Below are positions 52,552 to 60,411 of a stretch of DNA of 64,000 nucleotides, in pieces. Every line of letters starts with the position of its first letter. The stretch's first letter is position 1. Source of the stretch: Alistipes sp. (lineage in GTDB: Bacteria; Bacteroidota; Bacteroidia; Bacteroidales; Rikenellaceae); assembly GCA_017937765.1 (NCBI GenBank), contig JAGBCY010000020.1, positions 62,001 through 126,000 of the forward strand, in the 5' to 3' direction. A program made the position numbers and the translations under genes. The notes beneath the pieces are model-generated. The model searched no databases. It worked only from the letters and a program-made list of their open reading frames with translations, and was not told the origin of the DNA.

Positions 52552-54108
52552 CTACCTGCCGCCGATACCCGCGGGACGTGCACAGGAGTAACGCTCGTAC
52601 CACTGATGTTTCTCGGGGGTGTCGATGGGGTCGTACTCGCTGATAACGCACCCCGTCGCGAGGTCGTCGGCCAACGCGAGGGTGATATCGGAGAGCTCGA
52701 GCGTCGCCTCGAGGTTGCAGCCCTCGGGGCAGAAGAGGTTGCGATTCTTGATATGCTCGTAGCCATAGATCGCACCCATAATGTTACCGCAGATCGAGCC
52801 CGTAGAGTCGCTATCGCCGTCGTGGTTGACCGAGGCGATAATCGCATCCTCCACGCTCGCGAAATGGCGACTCGCGCAGTAGATAGCGATGGCAAGGGCC
52901 TCATCGCCCGTCCAGCCCTCGCCCAACTCGCGGATGGCCTCCACGTCGGAGATATCCTGACGCGCCAGCTCCAACGCCCTGAAGATCATCGTCTGGAGCT
53001 GAAATCTATCTTCAGAATCGGAGAAGACAATAAGATAGTGGACAGCGGTGCCAACTATATGTTCAAACTCCATTCGGTCGATTTCTTTGTACAAGGAGCG
53101 TTCGACAATCTCGTAGATTATGTGGGCGAGTAGCCCTGCCGGCAACCATCCCAACGGATGCTTGTGGGTAATCTTCGCACACTCCGCACCGAGCGTAAAT
53201 ACGTCGCCATCCCTCCACGACCGGCCACAAGCCACCAACTGGCTCGCAGCGAACAATCCGACAGGTGCCACACGCATAACACCGCCACAACCCTTGCTAT
53301 TGTTGCACGGCTCCGCTCCACGGCTGATTGCGCCGAGGGCCGACATACAAGTATTGCCCGGAGCTCGTAACGAGTGTAACGCCTTAATCTCGCCTATCCA
53401 GCAGTTATTTATTCCGTTAGTTTTGCCACCCTGGGTGTGGTACCACTCTATGTATGCTTGCGTAACGGCATTTTGCGGCTCTACGTGTAGATAGCACGAA
53501 TTGATTAGGCCATTGGCCGTGAAGAGCGTCATTTGCGTGTCATCGCTAATCAGGGCCTTACCGTGGTGGAGTGCGAACCTTGTGATGCCCCGCTCACCAT
53601 AGCGCGCAAGGATTGCTCGACGGCTGAGAAACTCCACCTCGTAGCCGAGGGCATCGCCCGCAGCACCCGCCATAAGCGAGCCGCGAATCTTATCTTTCAC
53701 AATACGCTCACTCCTCGCTGCCACGATGATTTTCACGAAACTCAAAGGCAGGATGATATTCTCGACGTCGAGGGCCGCGTCAAAGAGCGGCGCAATCTCC
53801 TCCTCGCGAAAGCCCGCAATGCCACAACCGATCTTCGTCACGAGGAACTGAAGCTCGAGGTTCCTCGTGGCAAAGGCGATAAACTCGTCGACATAGGGGC
53901 GTATGGTCGCAACGCCACCCTGCATCGTGGGTATGGCGTAGCTCTGGCCCTGAAGGCCTACACCCTGACCCCACACAGCACCGAAACACTTACGGGCGAT
54001 GCGTGCCGCACCACCTCCGTGTGCTCCCTTGAGGCTGGAGCCAAATACAAATATCTCGTTCTCCGCGAGGGCGGAGATTATTTCCGGAGTAAATCTTCTA
54101 TTGTACAT
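52552..54108 (-). CDS. Macro-like domain fused to ADP-ribosylglycohydrolase
   Basis: 518-residue fusion. Residues 1-125 (EIFVFGSSLKGAHGGGAARIA, GQSYAIPTM, TKIGCGIAGF) have the shape of a macro-like ADP-ribose-binding domain of the type found in small phage/A1S_2505 proteins. Residues about 138-490 are an ARH domain: RGSLMAGAAGDALGYEVE, SDDTQMTLF with the Mg-binding aspartates, GCGGVMRVAP and DGDSDSTGSI. ARH enzymes remove ADP-ribose from proteins or from O-acetyl-ADP-ribose. It lies just downstream of a NrtR-type regulator, with a palindrome in its leader. Substrate unknown. Confidence 0.88.
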   Translation of the reverse strand: MYNRRFTPEIISALAENEIFVFGSSLKGAHGGGAARIARKCFGAVWGQGVGLQGQSYAIPTMQGGVATIRPYVDEFIAFATRNLELQFLVTKIGCGIAGFREEEIAPLFDAALDVENIILPLSFVKIIVAARSERIVKDKIRGSLMAGAAGDALGYEVEFLSRRAILARYGERGITRFALHHGKALISDDTQMTLFTANGLINSCYLHVEPQNAVTQAYIEWYHTQGGKTNGINNCWIGEIKALHSLRAPGNTCMSALGAISRGAEPCNNSKGCGGVMRVAPVGLFAASQLVACGRSWRDGDVFTLGAECAKITHKHPLGWLPAGLLAHIIYEIVERSLYKEIDRMEFEHIVGTAVHYLIVFSDSEDRFQLQTMIFRALELARQDISDVEAIRELGEGWTGDEALAIAIYCASRHFASVEDAIIASVNHDGDSDSTGSICGNIMGAIYGYEHIKNRNLFCPEGCNLEATLELSDITLALADDLATGCVISEYDPIDTPEKHQWYERYSCARPAGIGGR

Positions 54109-54149
54109 ATTATAGGTATTATTTTATGGTATGGTTGGATATTGTTTGA

Positions 54150-54169
54150 GGGTACTCTTTAGAGGACCC
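54150..54169. promoter_or_regulatory. 20-bp palindrome in the ARH leader
   Basis: GGGTaCTCTttAGAGgACCC: the two 10-base arms match at all but two positions (the outer a/g mismatch and the centre). It lies 41 bases before the ARH fusion start and downstream of the -7-like box at 54185-54193, where a bound protein would block transcription. Candidate operator. Confidence 0.5.
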
Positions 54170-54192
54170 GTTTAAAGGACCCGTTTAAAGGT
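54163..54192. repeat. 13-bp tandem repeat, 2.3 copies
   Basis: AGGACCCGTTTAA at 54163-54175 and 54176-54188, then AGGT. It overlaps the end of the palindrome at 54150-54169 and the -7-like box TACCTTTAA on the leftward strand. Confidence 0.8.
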
Positions 54193-54193
54193 A
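54185..54193 (-). promoter_or_regulatory. -7-like box for the ARH fusion gene
   Basis: TACCTTTAA on the leftward strand, two bases off TAnnTTTGY at the end; 77 bases before the ATG. Confidence 0.4.
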
Positions 54194-54215
54194 TGTGATA
54201 AGCACTACCTAATAA

Positions 54216-54908
54216 CTAAAACTCCAGTCTGAAGCCTTTTTGTTTTAGTTCGGCGTACTTCTCGGCGTTGAAGCGATACTTCGTCGGCGTGCGACGCGCA
54301 GCTCCATCGGGGCGCGGCTCCGTCTCCATAAGGATGCCGAGCTTAAGCATCTTGTTGTAGAAGTTGCGGCGGTCGAACGTTACCTCCAAGATGGCCTCGT
54401 AGAGGTTCTGCAATTCGGTCATCGTAAAGACCTCGGGCAGTAGCTCAAAGCCGATGGGCTCGAAGCAGATGCGCTCCTTGAGGCGGTTGAGGGCCATACG
54501 CAGGATGCGGTCGTGGTCGAAGGCGAGACTCGGCACCTCGTCCATCGCAAACCAACGCGCCGAGGCGGCATCGTCGCCACCCTTGACCTCCGAGAGCTTT
54601 ACGAGGGCGTAGTGTGCCACGGTGATCACTCGCTCGCGCGGGTCGCGGCGCACATCCGAGAAGGTGTAGAACTGCTCGACCGAGGCATCCCTCAACCCCG
54701 TCTCCTCCTCCAACTCGCGACGTGCACACTCCTCGGCCGTCTCGTCCATATTCATAAAGCCTCCGGGGAAGGCCCACTTACCCTTGAACGGCTCGACACC
54801 GCGCTCGATAAGCAACACCTTGATACTCACGCCATCAAAGCCAAAAATCACACAGTCGGCCGTCACCGACGGGTGGGGATACTTGTAACAATAGTTCTGT
54901 TCGCTCAT
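54216..54908 (-). CDS. nrtR: Nudix hydrolase-HTH protein, NrtR type
   Basis: 230 residues. The N-terminal Nudix domain (about 15-145) keeps a complete Nudix box, G-x5-E-x7-REL-x-EE-x-GL (GFMNMDETAEECARRELEEE then TGL). The C-terminal winged helix (about 150-230; FELLPEVFTMTELQNLYEAI, RRNFYNKMLKLGIL) is that of NrtR regulators, which repress NAD or sugar genes and respond to ADP-ribose or related ligands. Two palindromes bracket its promoter, indicating autoregulation. A Bacteroidetes relative (AraR) controls arabinose genes, so the ligand is uncertain. Confidence 0.88.
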   Translation of the reverse strand: MSEQNYCYKYPHPSVTADCVIFGFDGVSIKVLLIERGVEPFKGKWAFPGGFMNMDETAEECARRELEEETGLRDASVEQFYTFSDVRRDPRERVITVAHYALVKLSEVKGGDDAASARWFAMDEVPSLAFDHDRILRMALNRLKERICFEPIGFELLPEVFTMTELQNLYEAILEVTFDRRNFYNKMLKLGILMETEPRPDGAARRTPTKYRFNAEKYAELKQKGFRLEF

Positions 54909-54914
54909 ACCTTA

Positions 54915-54933
54915 TTGCGTTAATTTTACGCAA
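54915..54933. promoter_or_regulatory. Operator 1: TTGCGT-N7-ACGCAA
   Basis: Perfect 6-base inverted half-sites around 7 AT-rich bases, overlapping the -7 box of the Nudix/NrtR-type gene. Identical half-sites and spacing recur at 54967-54985. Confidence 0.8.
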
Positions 54934-54962
54934 AGGTATGGAGGATTTTTCAATTCTCCAAA
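54930..54962 (-). promoter_or_regulatory. Complete promoter of the NrtR-type gene
   Basis: On the leftward strand TTTG (54962-54959), 20-base spacer, TACCTTTGC (54938-54930). Full Bacteroidetes consensus; leader of about 15 bases. Confidence 0.8.
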
Positions 54963-54966
54963 TTTT

Positions 54967-54985
54967 TTGCGTGTTTTTTACGCAA
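54967..54985. promoter_or_regulatory. Operator 2: TTGCGT-N7-ACGCAA
   Basis: Second copy, 52 bases from the first, just upstream of the -33 element. The pair could support cooperative binding or looping. Confidence 0.8.
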
Positions 54986-55019
54986 ACACTTTTTGCGGGC
55001 GGTAGCGTGATGGTGGTGC

Positions 55020-55096
55020 GATGGCAGCCGTCGAGCTGCCATCACGAAGCTGCCATCACGAAGGTGCCATCGCGAGGGTGCCATCACGAGGGTGCG
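55020..55096. repeat. 14-bp tandem repeat (4.4 copies) with leading hairpin
   Basis: GCTGCCATCACGAA at 55035 and 55049, GGTGCCATCGCGAG at 55063, GGTGCCATCACGAG at 55077 and a partial copy. GATGGCAGC at 55020-55028 forms a perfect 9-base hairpin with the first unit. It lies after the stop of the leftward esterase gene. Confidence 0.85.
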
Positions 55097-55110
55097 TAGA
55101 CCTCGCGGCA

Positions 55111-55905
55111 TTAGGAGCGAGACTTCTGCTTTCTCTGCATATATATCTGGAAAAGTTTATCGCCCGAGGGGTCGATCTCAAGCGTCTGGATCTCCTCCCT
55201 AAACTTCTCAATCTTGGGCAACAGAACAATATTAATAACTGCCTCGGTGAGACGATGACCTCCAAAGAATTTGCCGAAGTGGGTATAGTGCTGCTTGTAC
55301 TCCTCCGCGCAGTTGACCACGTCGTCTGTCACGCCGAAGAGTCCGATGGTGATCTCACGCTCCTCGTCGGTGAGACCATCAAACTGATCGCGCTCCAGCT
55401 CTTCGTATCTGTCGCACAGCTCCTCGGTAATCTCGTAGTGCGTTGCGCCATCGGCACGTGGCGAGAAGAACTCGTTGACGCCCAACTTATCGCGCATAGA
55501 GCGCGAGACGTGGAACGACGGGTTGACTAAAATCTTCTTGACGCCCCTCAGCTTCTGGGCAAACATTGCACCCATCGAGGTGCCAATGGCGATGTCAACC
55601 TGCTCGCGCTCGACCAACTCACGAAGCATCTTCACGGCCTCCTGCGGATCGACAGGCAGATCGGGCGAGAGTATCGTATCGTCGGGCAGGAAACCTCGTA
55701 GACTTTCGGCCGTGGCCGAGGAGCCCGAGGATGATAATCCGTGGATATATAGTATCCTCAAAGGCTGGTGGTACTTCAGGTAGACCTCGCGGTCATTCTC
55801 CGACCAATAACCCAAATCCTCAACGAAATAGTAGCCCTTCTGTCGTGCTCGCTCGCGCTGGATGGAAAACCACTCGCCACGCGTAATCTTAACAATCTTT
55901 GCCAT
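55111..55905 (-). CDS. Alpha/beta hydrolase, YqiA/UPF0227-like esterase
   Basis: About 264 residues from the ATG at 55905 (MAKIVKITRGEWFS); the longer frame to 55950 adds 15 residues without support. Core motifs are ILYIHGLSSSGSS (oxyanion region), IGTSMGAMFA with the nucleophile serine, and a late histidine candidate in HFGKFFGGHRL. The family resembles YqiA esterases acting on short acyl esters. Substrate unknown. Confidence 0.82.
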   Translation of the reverse strand: MAKIVKITRGEWFSIQRERARQKGYYFVEDLGYWSENDREVYLKYHQPLRILYIHGLSSSGSSATAESLRGFLPDDTILSPDLPVDPQEAVKMLRELVEREQVDIAIGTSMGAMFAQKLRGVKKILVNPSFHVSRSMRDKLGVNEFFSPRADGATHYEITEELCDRYEELERDQFDGLTDEEREITIGLFGVTDDVVNCAEEYKQHYTHFGKFFGGHRLTEAVINIVLLPKIEKFREEIQTLEIDPSGDKLFQIYMQRKQKSRS

Positions 55906-56067
55906 AGAAATACAGATATTAATTTGATGAATCTTGATGAACAACCCCAACGGCTGTGTCGACTCACTATAAATATAGAGACTCGTTGCAGGAGATTTCT
56001 ATCGGCTGATGGCGAGATCCATATACTATATTATTAGTCGGGGCGGCGGCGCGGGTGGCTCGCGCTT

Positions 56068-56085
56068 GGGTTGGGTTGGGTTGGG
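56068..56085 (+). other. G-quadruplex motif GGGTTGGGTTGGGTTGGG
   Basis: Four GGG runs separated by TT, the tightest class of G-quadruplex sequence, on the strand opposite to transcription. It is followed by further GGGTGG-type repeats to about 56140. Confidence 0.8.
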
Positions 56086-56151
56086 TGCGGTGCGGGTGGT
56101 GCAGGTGGTGCAGTGGCGGGTGGTGGTCTTGCGGTGGCTGTCTTGGGTAAA

Positions 56152-56186
56152 TAAAAAATCCGTTGCGGCCGAAGCCACAACGGATT
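56152..56186 (-). terminator. Intrinsic terminator of the sugar permease gene
   Basis: AATCCGTTG/CAACGGATT stem with a GC-rich loop; on the leftward strand followed by six T residues. Confidence 0.9.
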
Positions 56187-56209
56187 GATCGAAAATCGAA
56201 AACGCGAGC

Positions 56210-57499
56210 TTACTCGGTCTTGATATCTGTATTTACGTTCTTCGAGCCTACCAATGCGTAGTAGAGCAGGTATGCGAGGCCGGCAACGATAACCCAGTAG
56301 CTTGTAAGATAGCTACCCGTCCAGTCGACGATACCGTTCTGCAAGAGAGGAAGGATACCACCACCGCAAACCAAAGCCATAAAGATACCCGAAGCCTTCT
56401 CGGTGTACTTACCCAAGCCCTCAACAGCGAGGTTGAAGATACCGCCCCACATAACCGATGTGCAGAGACCGCACAACACCAACAGAGCAGCGTTGATGGG
56501 CACCTCAGCCATACCGAAGCCATCGGTTCCCTTGAACACGGGGAGGTTAACGCTGATGGCCGGATCGAGGAACATAGCTCCAAGAACCAAGCAGAGGCCT
56601 ACGAGCGACACTGCGCTAAGCATAGCCTTAGCCGACACCTTAGCACCGAGTGCAGCACCTGCCAAACGACCAAAGAACATCAACAACCAGTAGGTAGCAG
56701 CAACCGTAGCAGCGATACCCTCGGCACCTGTCTCGACGCTGAGGCCGCCATTCTGCAACCACTTCTGCAACACGTTGGGGATACCTACCTCAACACCTAC
56801 ATAGATGAAGATGGCAACAGCACCCAACACGAAGTGGCGGAACGACATAGGACCAACCTTCGAGTCGCTCTTCTTCGACTCCTCGGCAGCAATATTCTCG
56901 GGGATGTGCGTAAAGAGAATAACGACGAAAGCGAGGGCAAAGATAGCCAAAGCGATGAACATCAAGGGGAATACCTGCTTAATCTCGGCATCGGCGATGC
57001 TCGGTACAAAGACACCCGTGAGGAAGATAACGGCAGTACCCATAAACGAGTTGAACGAGCCACCAACCTGCAAGAGCTGGTTACCGCGGTTACCACCGCC
57101 AGCGAGCTTGTTAAGCATAGGGTTCACAACGATGTTAAGCATACACATCGAGAAACCGGCGATGAAAGCACCAAGCAGATAGACGCCAAAGGCAGCGTTG
57201 CCCTCCAAAAGACCTGCGATAGTCTGAACGCCAACGCCCGTGAAACCAACGAGCACGGCAGCAAGAGCGGTAAACTTGTAGCCACGACGCTGGAGCAGGT
57301 TACCAGCAGGGATACCCATACAAGCGTAGGCGATGAAGTTAGCGAATACGCCGAGCGTACCCATCCAGTTAGCAACGTCAAACTGGTTCTTCAACACATC
57401 ACCCATAGGCGATGCGAGGTTTGTAACGAACGAGATCATTCCGAAGAGCAGAATCATCACGATGATTGCGAGTAGATTACTTTTCTTTTGTGTACTCAT
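56210..57499 (-). CDS. Sugar MFS transporter, FucP/GluP-like
   Basis: 429-residue major facilitator with 12 hydrophobic segments. LFGMISFVTNLASPMGDVLKNQF at the N-terminus and GNLLQRRGYK (loop 2-3) place it with the fucose:H+ symporter/glucose-galactose permease group. No sugar-catabolic genes are adjacent, so the sugar is unknown. It lies 26 bases downstream of the polyprenyl synthase gene and ends at a terminator. Confidence 0.9.
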   Translation of the reverse strand: MSTQKKSNLLAIIVMILLFGMISFVTNLASPMGDVLKNQFDVANWMGTLGVFANFIAYACMGIPAGNLLQRRGYKFTALAAVLVGFTGVGVQTIAGLLEGNAAFGVYLLGAFIAGFSMCMLNIVVNPMLNKLAGGGNRGNQLLQVGGSFNSFMGTAVIFLTGVFVPSIADAEIKQVFPLMFIALAIFALAFVVILFTHIPENIAAEESKKSDSKVGPMSFRHFVLGAVAIFIYVGVEVGIPNVLQKWLQNGGLSVETGAEGIAATVAATYWLLMFFGRLAGAALGAKVSAKAMLSAVSLVGLCLVLGAMFLDPAISVNLPVFKGTDGFGMAEVPINAALLVLCGLCTSVMWGGIFNLAVEGLGKYTEKASGIFMALVCGGGILPLLQNGIVDWTGSYLTSYWVIVAGLAYLLYYALVGSKNVNTDIKTE

Positions 57500-57525
57500 A
57501 ATTCTATAATTTTTAACGGTTTGAC

Positions 57526-58542
57526 TTACTTATCACGCTCGGCAATAAAGGTGCAGAGGTTCATCAACGCCGCGCGGTAGGGCGACTCGGGGTACTTGGC
57601 CAAGAGGTGCATAGCACGCGACAGGTAGGCGTGCATCGTCTCCGACGCAAACTCCGCACCACGACCCTCGTCGACTACGCGCTGAAGCTCATCGACAGCG
57701 GCCTCGTCAACATCGCAACGTCGCAACGAGGCGACAATCTCCGCACGACGCTCCGCCGTCTCGCGCTCCATAACCTCGATCAAGGGCAGCGTGATCTTAT
57801 GCTCACGGAGGTCGTTGTTCACGGGCTTACCCGTATTGTTCTGGCGGTTATAGTCGAGGATATCGTCCTGAATCTGGAACGCCATACCGATGGCCTCACC
57901 GAACTTACGCATACGGTCGACCTCCTCCCTCGAGGCACCAACCGACAGGGCACCGAGGGCAGCGGCAACGCCCAAGAGGCTCGCCGTCTTGCGGTAGATG
58001 ATATCGAAGTAGTCGTTGCGCGTGGTGTCGAAGCGGTTGGCGTGCTGGCTCTGCAACACCTCGCCCTCGCAGAGGGTTGCCATAGCCGAGCCCACGTACG
58101 ACACCAGGTCGTACTGCGCGCTGGCCATACCGAGCGACATCGTGCGGGCGAGGATATAGTCGCCCAGAATGATGGCCGTATCGCTCTGCCACTTGGCATT
58201 CACCGAGGGCTTACCGCGACGCTCGTCGGCACCGTCGAGCACATCGTCGTGGATAAGCGATGCGGTGTGTATCATCTCCACGAGCATAGCCGCGAGGTAG
58301 GTGCGTTTCGAGCAATGACGCTCACGGCCACACTGTTCATCGTCGGTCGTTGCGGTCGAGCCACACATCGAGGCTGCGAGCATCGTGAGAATAGGGCGCA
58401 CACCCTTACCACGCGACGAAAGTGCGTAGGTGAGCATATCCTGAAGCATCTCACCCTCGGCACTGAAATTATCCGCCACGAAGTTGTCGAAGGCCTCCAA
58501 GTCGGCAAGGATGGGTTTACGAATAACCTCTATCGATATCAT
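57526..58542 (-). CDS. ispB: Polyprenyl diphosphate synthase
   Basis: 338-residue E-type prenyl elongase making the menaquinone side chain. First aspartate motif DDVLDGADERRG and second QDDILDY bind the Mg-diphosphate; GEVLQ and KTASL are typical. Chain length cannot be told from the sequence. A -7 box lies 18 bases before the ATG. Confidence 0.93.
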   Translation of the reverse strand: MISIEVIRKPILADLEAFDNFVADNFSAEGEMLQDMLTYALSSRGKGVRPILTMLAASMCGSTATTDDEQCGRERHCSKRTYLAAMLVEMIHTASLIHDDVLDGADERRGKPSVNAKWQSDTAIILGDYILARTMSLGMASAQYDLVSYVGSAMATLCEGEVLQSQHANRFDTTRNDYFDIIYRKTASLLGVAAALGALSVGASREEVDRMRKFGEAIGMAFQIQDDILDYNRQNNTGKPVNNDLREHKITLPLIEVMERETAERRAEIVASLRRCDVDEAAVDELQRVVDEGRGAEFASETMHAYLSRAMHLLAKYPESPYRAALMNLCTFIAERDK

Positions 58543-58560
58543 AACTTTTGGTTTGAATAA

Positions 58561-58569
58561 GCAAAGATA
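58561..58569 (-). promoter_or_regulatory. -7 promoter box for ispB
   Basis: TATCTTTGC on the leftward strand, exact to TAnnTTTGY; 18 bases before the ATG. Confidence 0.7.
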
Positions 58570-58588
58570 GTGATTTTTTTGTAAATCC

Positions 58589-58790
58589 TAATTAGTATTT
58601 AGTAATTAGTAATTTTTAATTAGTTGTGCAGGGCGTGCTATCGTAGTTATGTTGGGGGTGGTGGCGAGGTGCGGGGAGAGAAAAAAAGAGGTCAGGGGGC
58701 TTAGGGATGTGCTACCAAAGATAACCACAAATCACCCTAAACCCCCAAACCATAATTACTCGTTACTCACAACTAATTACTCATTACTAT
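58589..58790. repeat. AT-rich element with inverted TTAGTAATT-type ends
   Basis: Left end AATTAGTATTTAGTAATTAG (58589 on) and right end TAATTACTCATTACTATTTA (to 58793) are inverted relatives, and AATTAGTTGTG at about 58617 is mirrored by CACAACTAATT at about 58769. The same motif family occurs at 35105-35300. The inside is G-rich. The right end overlaps the 3' end of the efflux MFS gene. Confidence 0.45.
58681..58746 (-). terminator. Probable terminator of the efflux operon
   Basis: GGGGGcTTAGGG (58695-58706) pairs with CCCTAAaCCCCC (58735-58746); on the leftward strand a run of seven T residues (58681-58687) follows after a few bases. Confidence 0.6.
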
Positions 58791-60408
58791 TTAGTGCGCT
58801 GCGCTTTTGTCGCCTGTAACGCAGGCGTTGCAGAAGCTCGCGGCGCATAAGCAGCGAGATGCGTCGGAACGTCGGCTGGATAACCTTGTCGGGACGTATG
58901 TCGCTCACCCTGAGCGTGAGGACGATGAGCACGGCGATGGCCACGACGATGAGCCAGCCGTAGATCTCCTTCATAGCCTCGATGAGGGCCTGCACCTGCA
59001 CGGCACCAAAGAGTTCGGGGAGCGACATCGAGCGCAGCGTGTCATGCGCCACACCATCGACCTCCGAGCCGAGGAGCATAGCGTTGCGCGTAACCATCCA
59101 CTTCATCACACGTCCGACGATGGCCGTGCCGATGACGCTGGCCAGCGCAGCACTAAACATATTGAGCGTGCCGACGCCCTGCGTGAAGTGCGTGGGGAAG
59201 GGCAGGCGTGTGAGCGACGTGAGGATCACGATGCTTAGCATCGTATAGCCCACCGAGCGCACGAACACCGGCAAGATGAGGGCCTCGTAGGGGATGTTGT
59301 AGTCGATGGCGAAGTAGAAGTAGCCGACGTAGAGGAGCAGCAGTGAGAAGGCTATGACCATCATACGCTGGTAGGTCCACTTGCGACGTGCAAACGTGAG
59401 CCACGTGAAGCCGGCACCCACGACCGTGCCCGCGAGGGCCACCCAGTTGAGCGATATCATATTCAGCGCGTCGTAGCCGAGGATGCCCTCCATAAGTGCG
59501 TGCTCGAAGATATGCGACGGGGCAAGGATCACGTCGGCCACGATGGTTATGCCTATGACGATGGGCAGCACCCGAAACGACAGCGTCTTAAGCGACACGT
59601 AGGGGTGTCGGATAAACGAGGCACGCACGAGGTTCATCACAAGCGACACCACGGCAAAGAGTGTGGCGTGGCGGATAGGTGCGCCCTGCCACCAGTCGAA
59701 GTGCTCGCCATAGATGCAGATGAAGAGCACCGACATAGCCCAGAAGCCCCAGATGGCCATACCCAACCAGTCGATACCCAGTAGCGGCAGGCGCGGCATA
59801 ACGGCACAGCCCTTGAAGATGGCCAGCACAACGATCCACATAAGCAGGAGCAGGGCGATGATAGCCCAGTGCATATAGTGCCACGATGCCCACGCCGAGA
59901 GGCCGATGGCTGCGATGCCCGAGAGCTGGATGCAGCTGTTGACCACGAGGTAGACGTAGGAGAAAAAGACCGAGAGGTCACGCGTGGGGGTTATCCACAG
60001 CTGGATCGTGGAGTTGCACTCGAGCGTTGCCCACATACGGAAGAAGCCCGCAACAAGCGAGACACCCACCAACAGAGGCACGCTCGTGGTGTGCATAGCC
60101 ACAAGGTTGGCGGCGATGATCACCGAGAAGCAGGCCGACAGTGCGGTCTTAGGTCGCACGGCACTACGCAGGCGGAACATTATCGGGAAGAAGAGGGCCA
60201 TACCCACCAACGAGGCGTAGCCCGCCATCATAACGTCCTCCTGAAGCAGAGCCGTCGAGCCCACCATCTCGCCCGCCGCAGCCATATAGACACCGCCCGA
60301 GAGCTGCACGACGATAACCATCACGACGATGATCCACGGACGAAGGGCCTCGGGCACGAAGTCCTTCATCTGTGGTATCGAGAACGGCATTATAGGATGT
60401 CCGCTCAT
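58777..60408 (-). CDS. MFS efflux pump, EmrB/DHA2-like
   Basis: 543-residue drug:H+ antiporter-type protein with about 14 hydrophobic segments; IIVVMVIVVQLSGGVYMAAA starts the first. It lies 3 bases after the HlyD-type gene. The arginine-rich tail RRELLQRLRYRRQKRSA is cytosolic. Together with the adaptor and TolC genes it forms a tripartite pump. Sequence is diverged from E. coli EmrB, so the substrate is open. Confidence 0.9.
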   Translation of the reverse strand: MSGHPIMPFSIPQMKDFVPEALRPWIIVVMVIVVQLSGGVYMAAAGEMVGSTALLQEDVMMAGYASLVGMALFFPIMFRLRSAVRPKTALSACFSVIIAANLVAMHTTSVPLLVGVSLVAGFFRMWATLECNSTIQLWITPTRDLSVFFSYVYLVVNSCIQLSGIAAIGLSAWASWHYMHWAIIALLLLMWIVVLAIFKGCAVMPRLPLLGIDWLGMAIWGFWAMSVLFICIYGEHFDWWQGAPIRHATLFAVVSLVMNLVRASFIRHPYVSLKTLSFRVLPIVIGITIVADVILAPSHIFEHALMEGILGYDALNMISLNWVALAGTVVGAGFTWLTFARRKWTYQRMMVIAFSLLLLYVGYFYFAIDYNIPYEALILPVFVRSVGYTMLSIVILTSLTRLPFPTHFTQGVGTLNMFSAALASVIGTAIVGRVMKWMVTRNAMLLGSEVDGVAHDTLRSMSLPELFGAVQVQALIEAMKEIYGWLIVVAIAVLIVLTLRVSDIRPDKVIQPTFRRISLLMRRELLQRLRYRRQKRSALNSNE

Positions 60409-60411
60409 CGC

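Larger units (their letters stand above)
55906..56209. other. Intergenic region with G-rich tract
   Basis: A 304-base gap between the esterase and the sugar permease, both leftward. It holds the permease terminator (56152-56186) and a G/T-rich stretch (56041-56140) with a G-quadruplex motif. No coding sequence or clear -7 box for the esterase. Confidence 0.7.
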
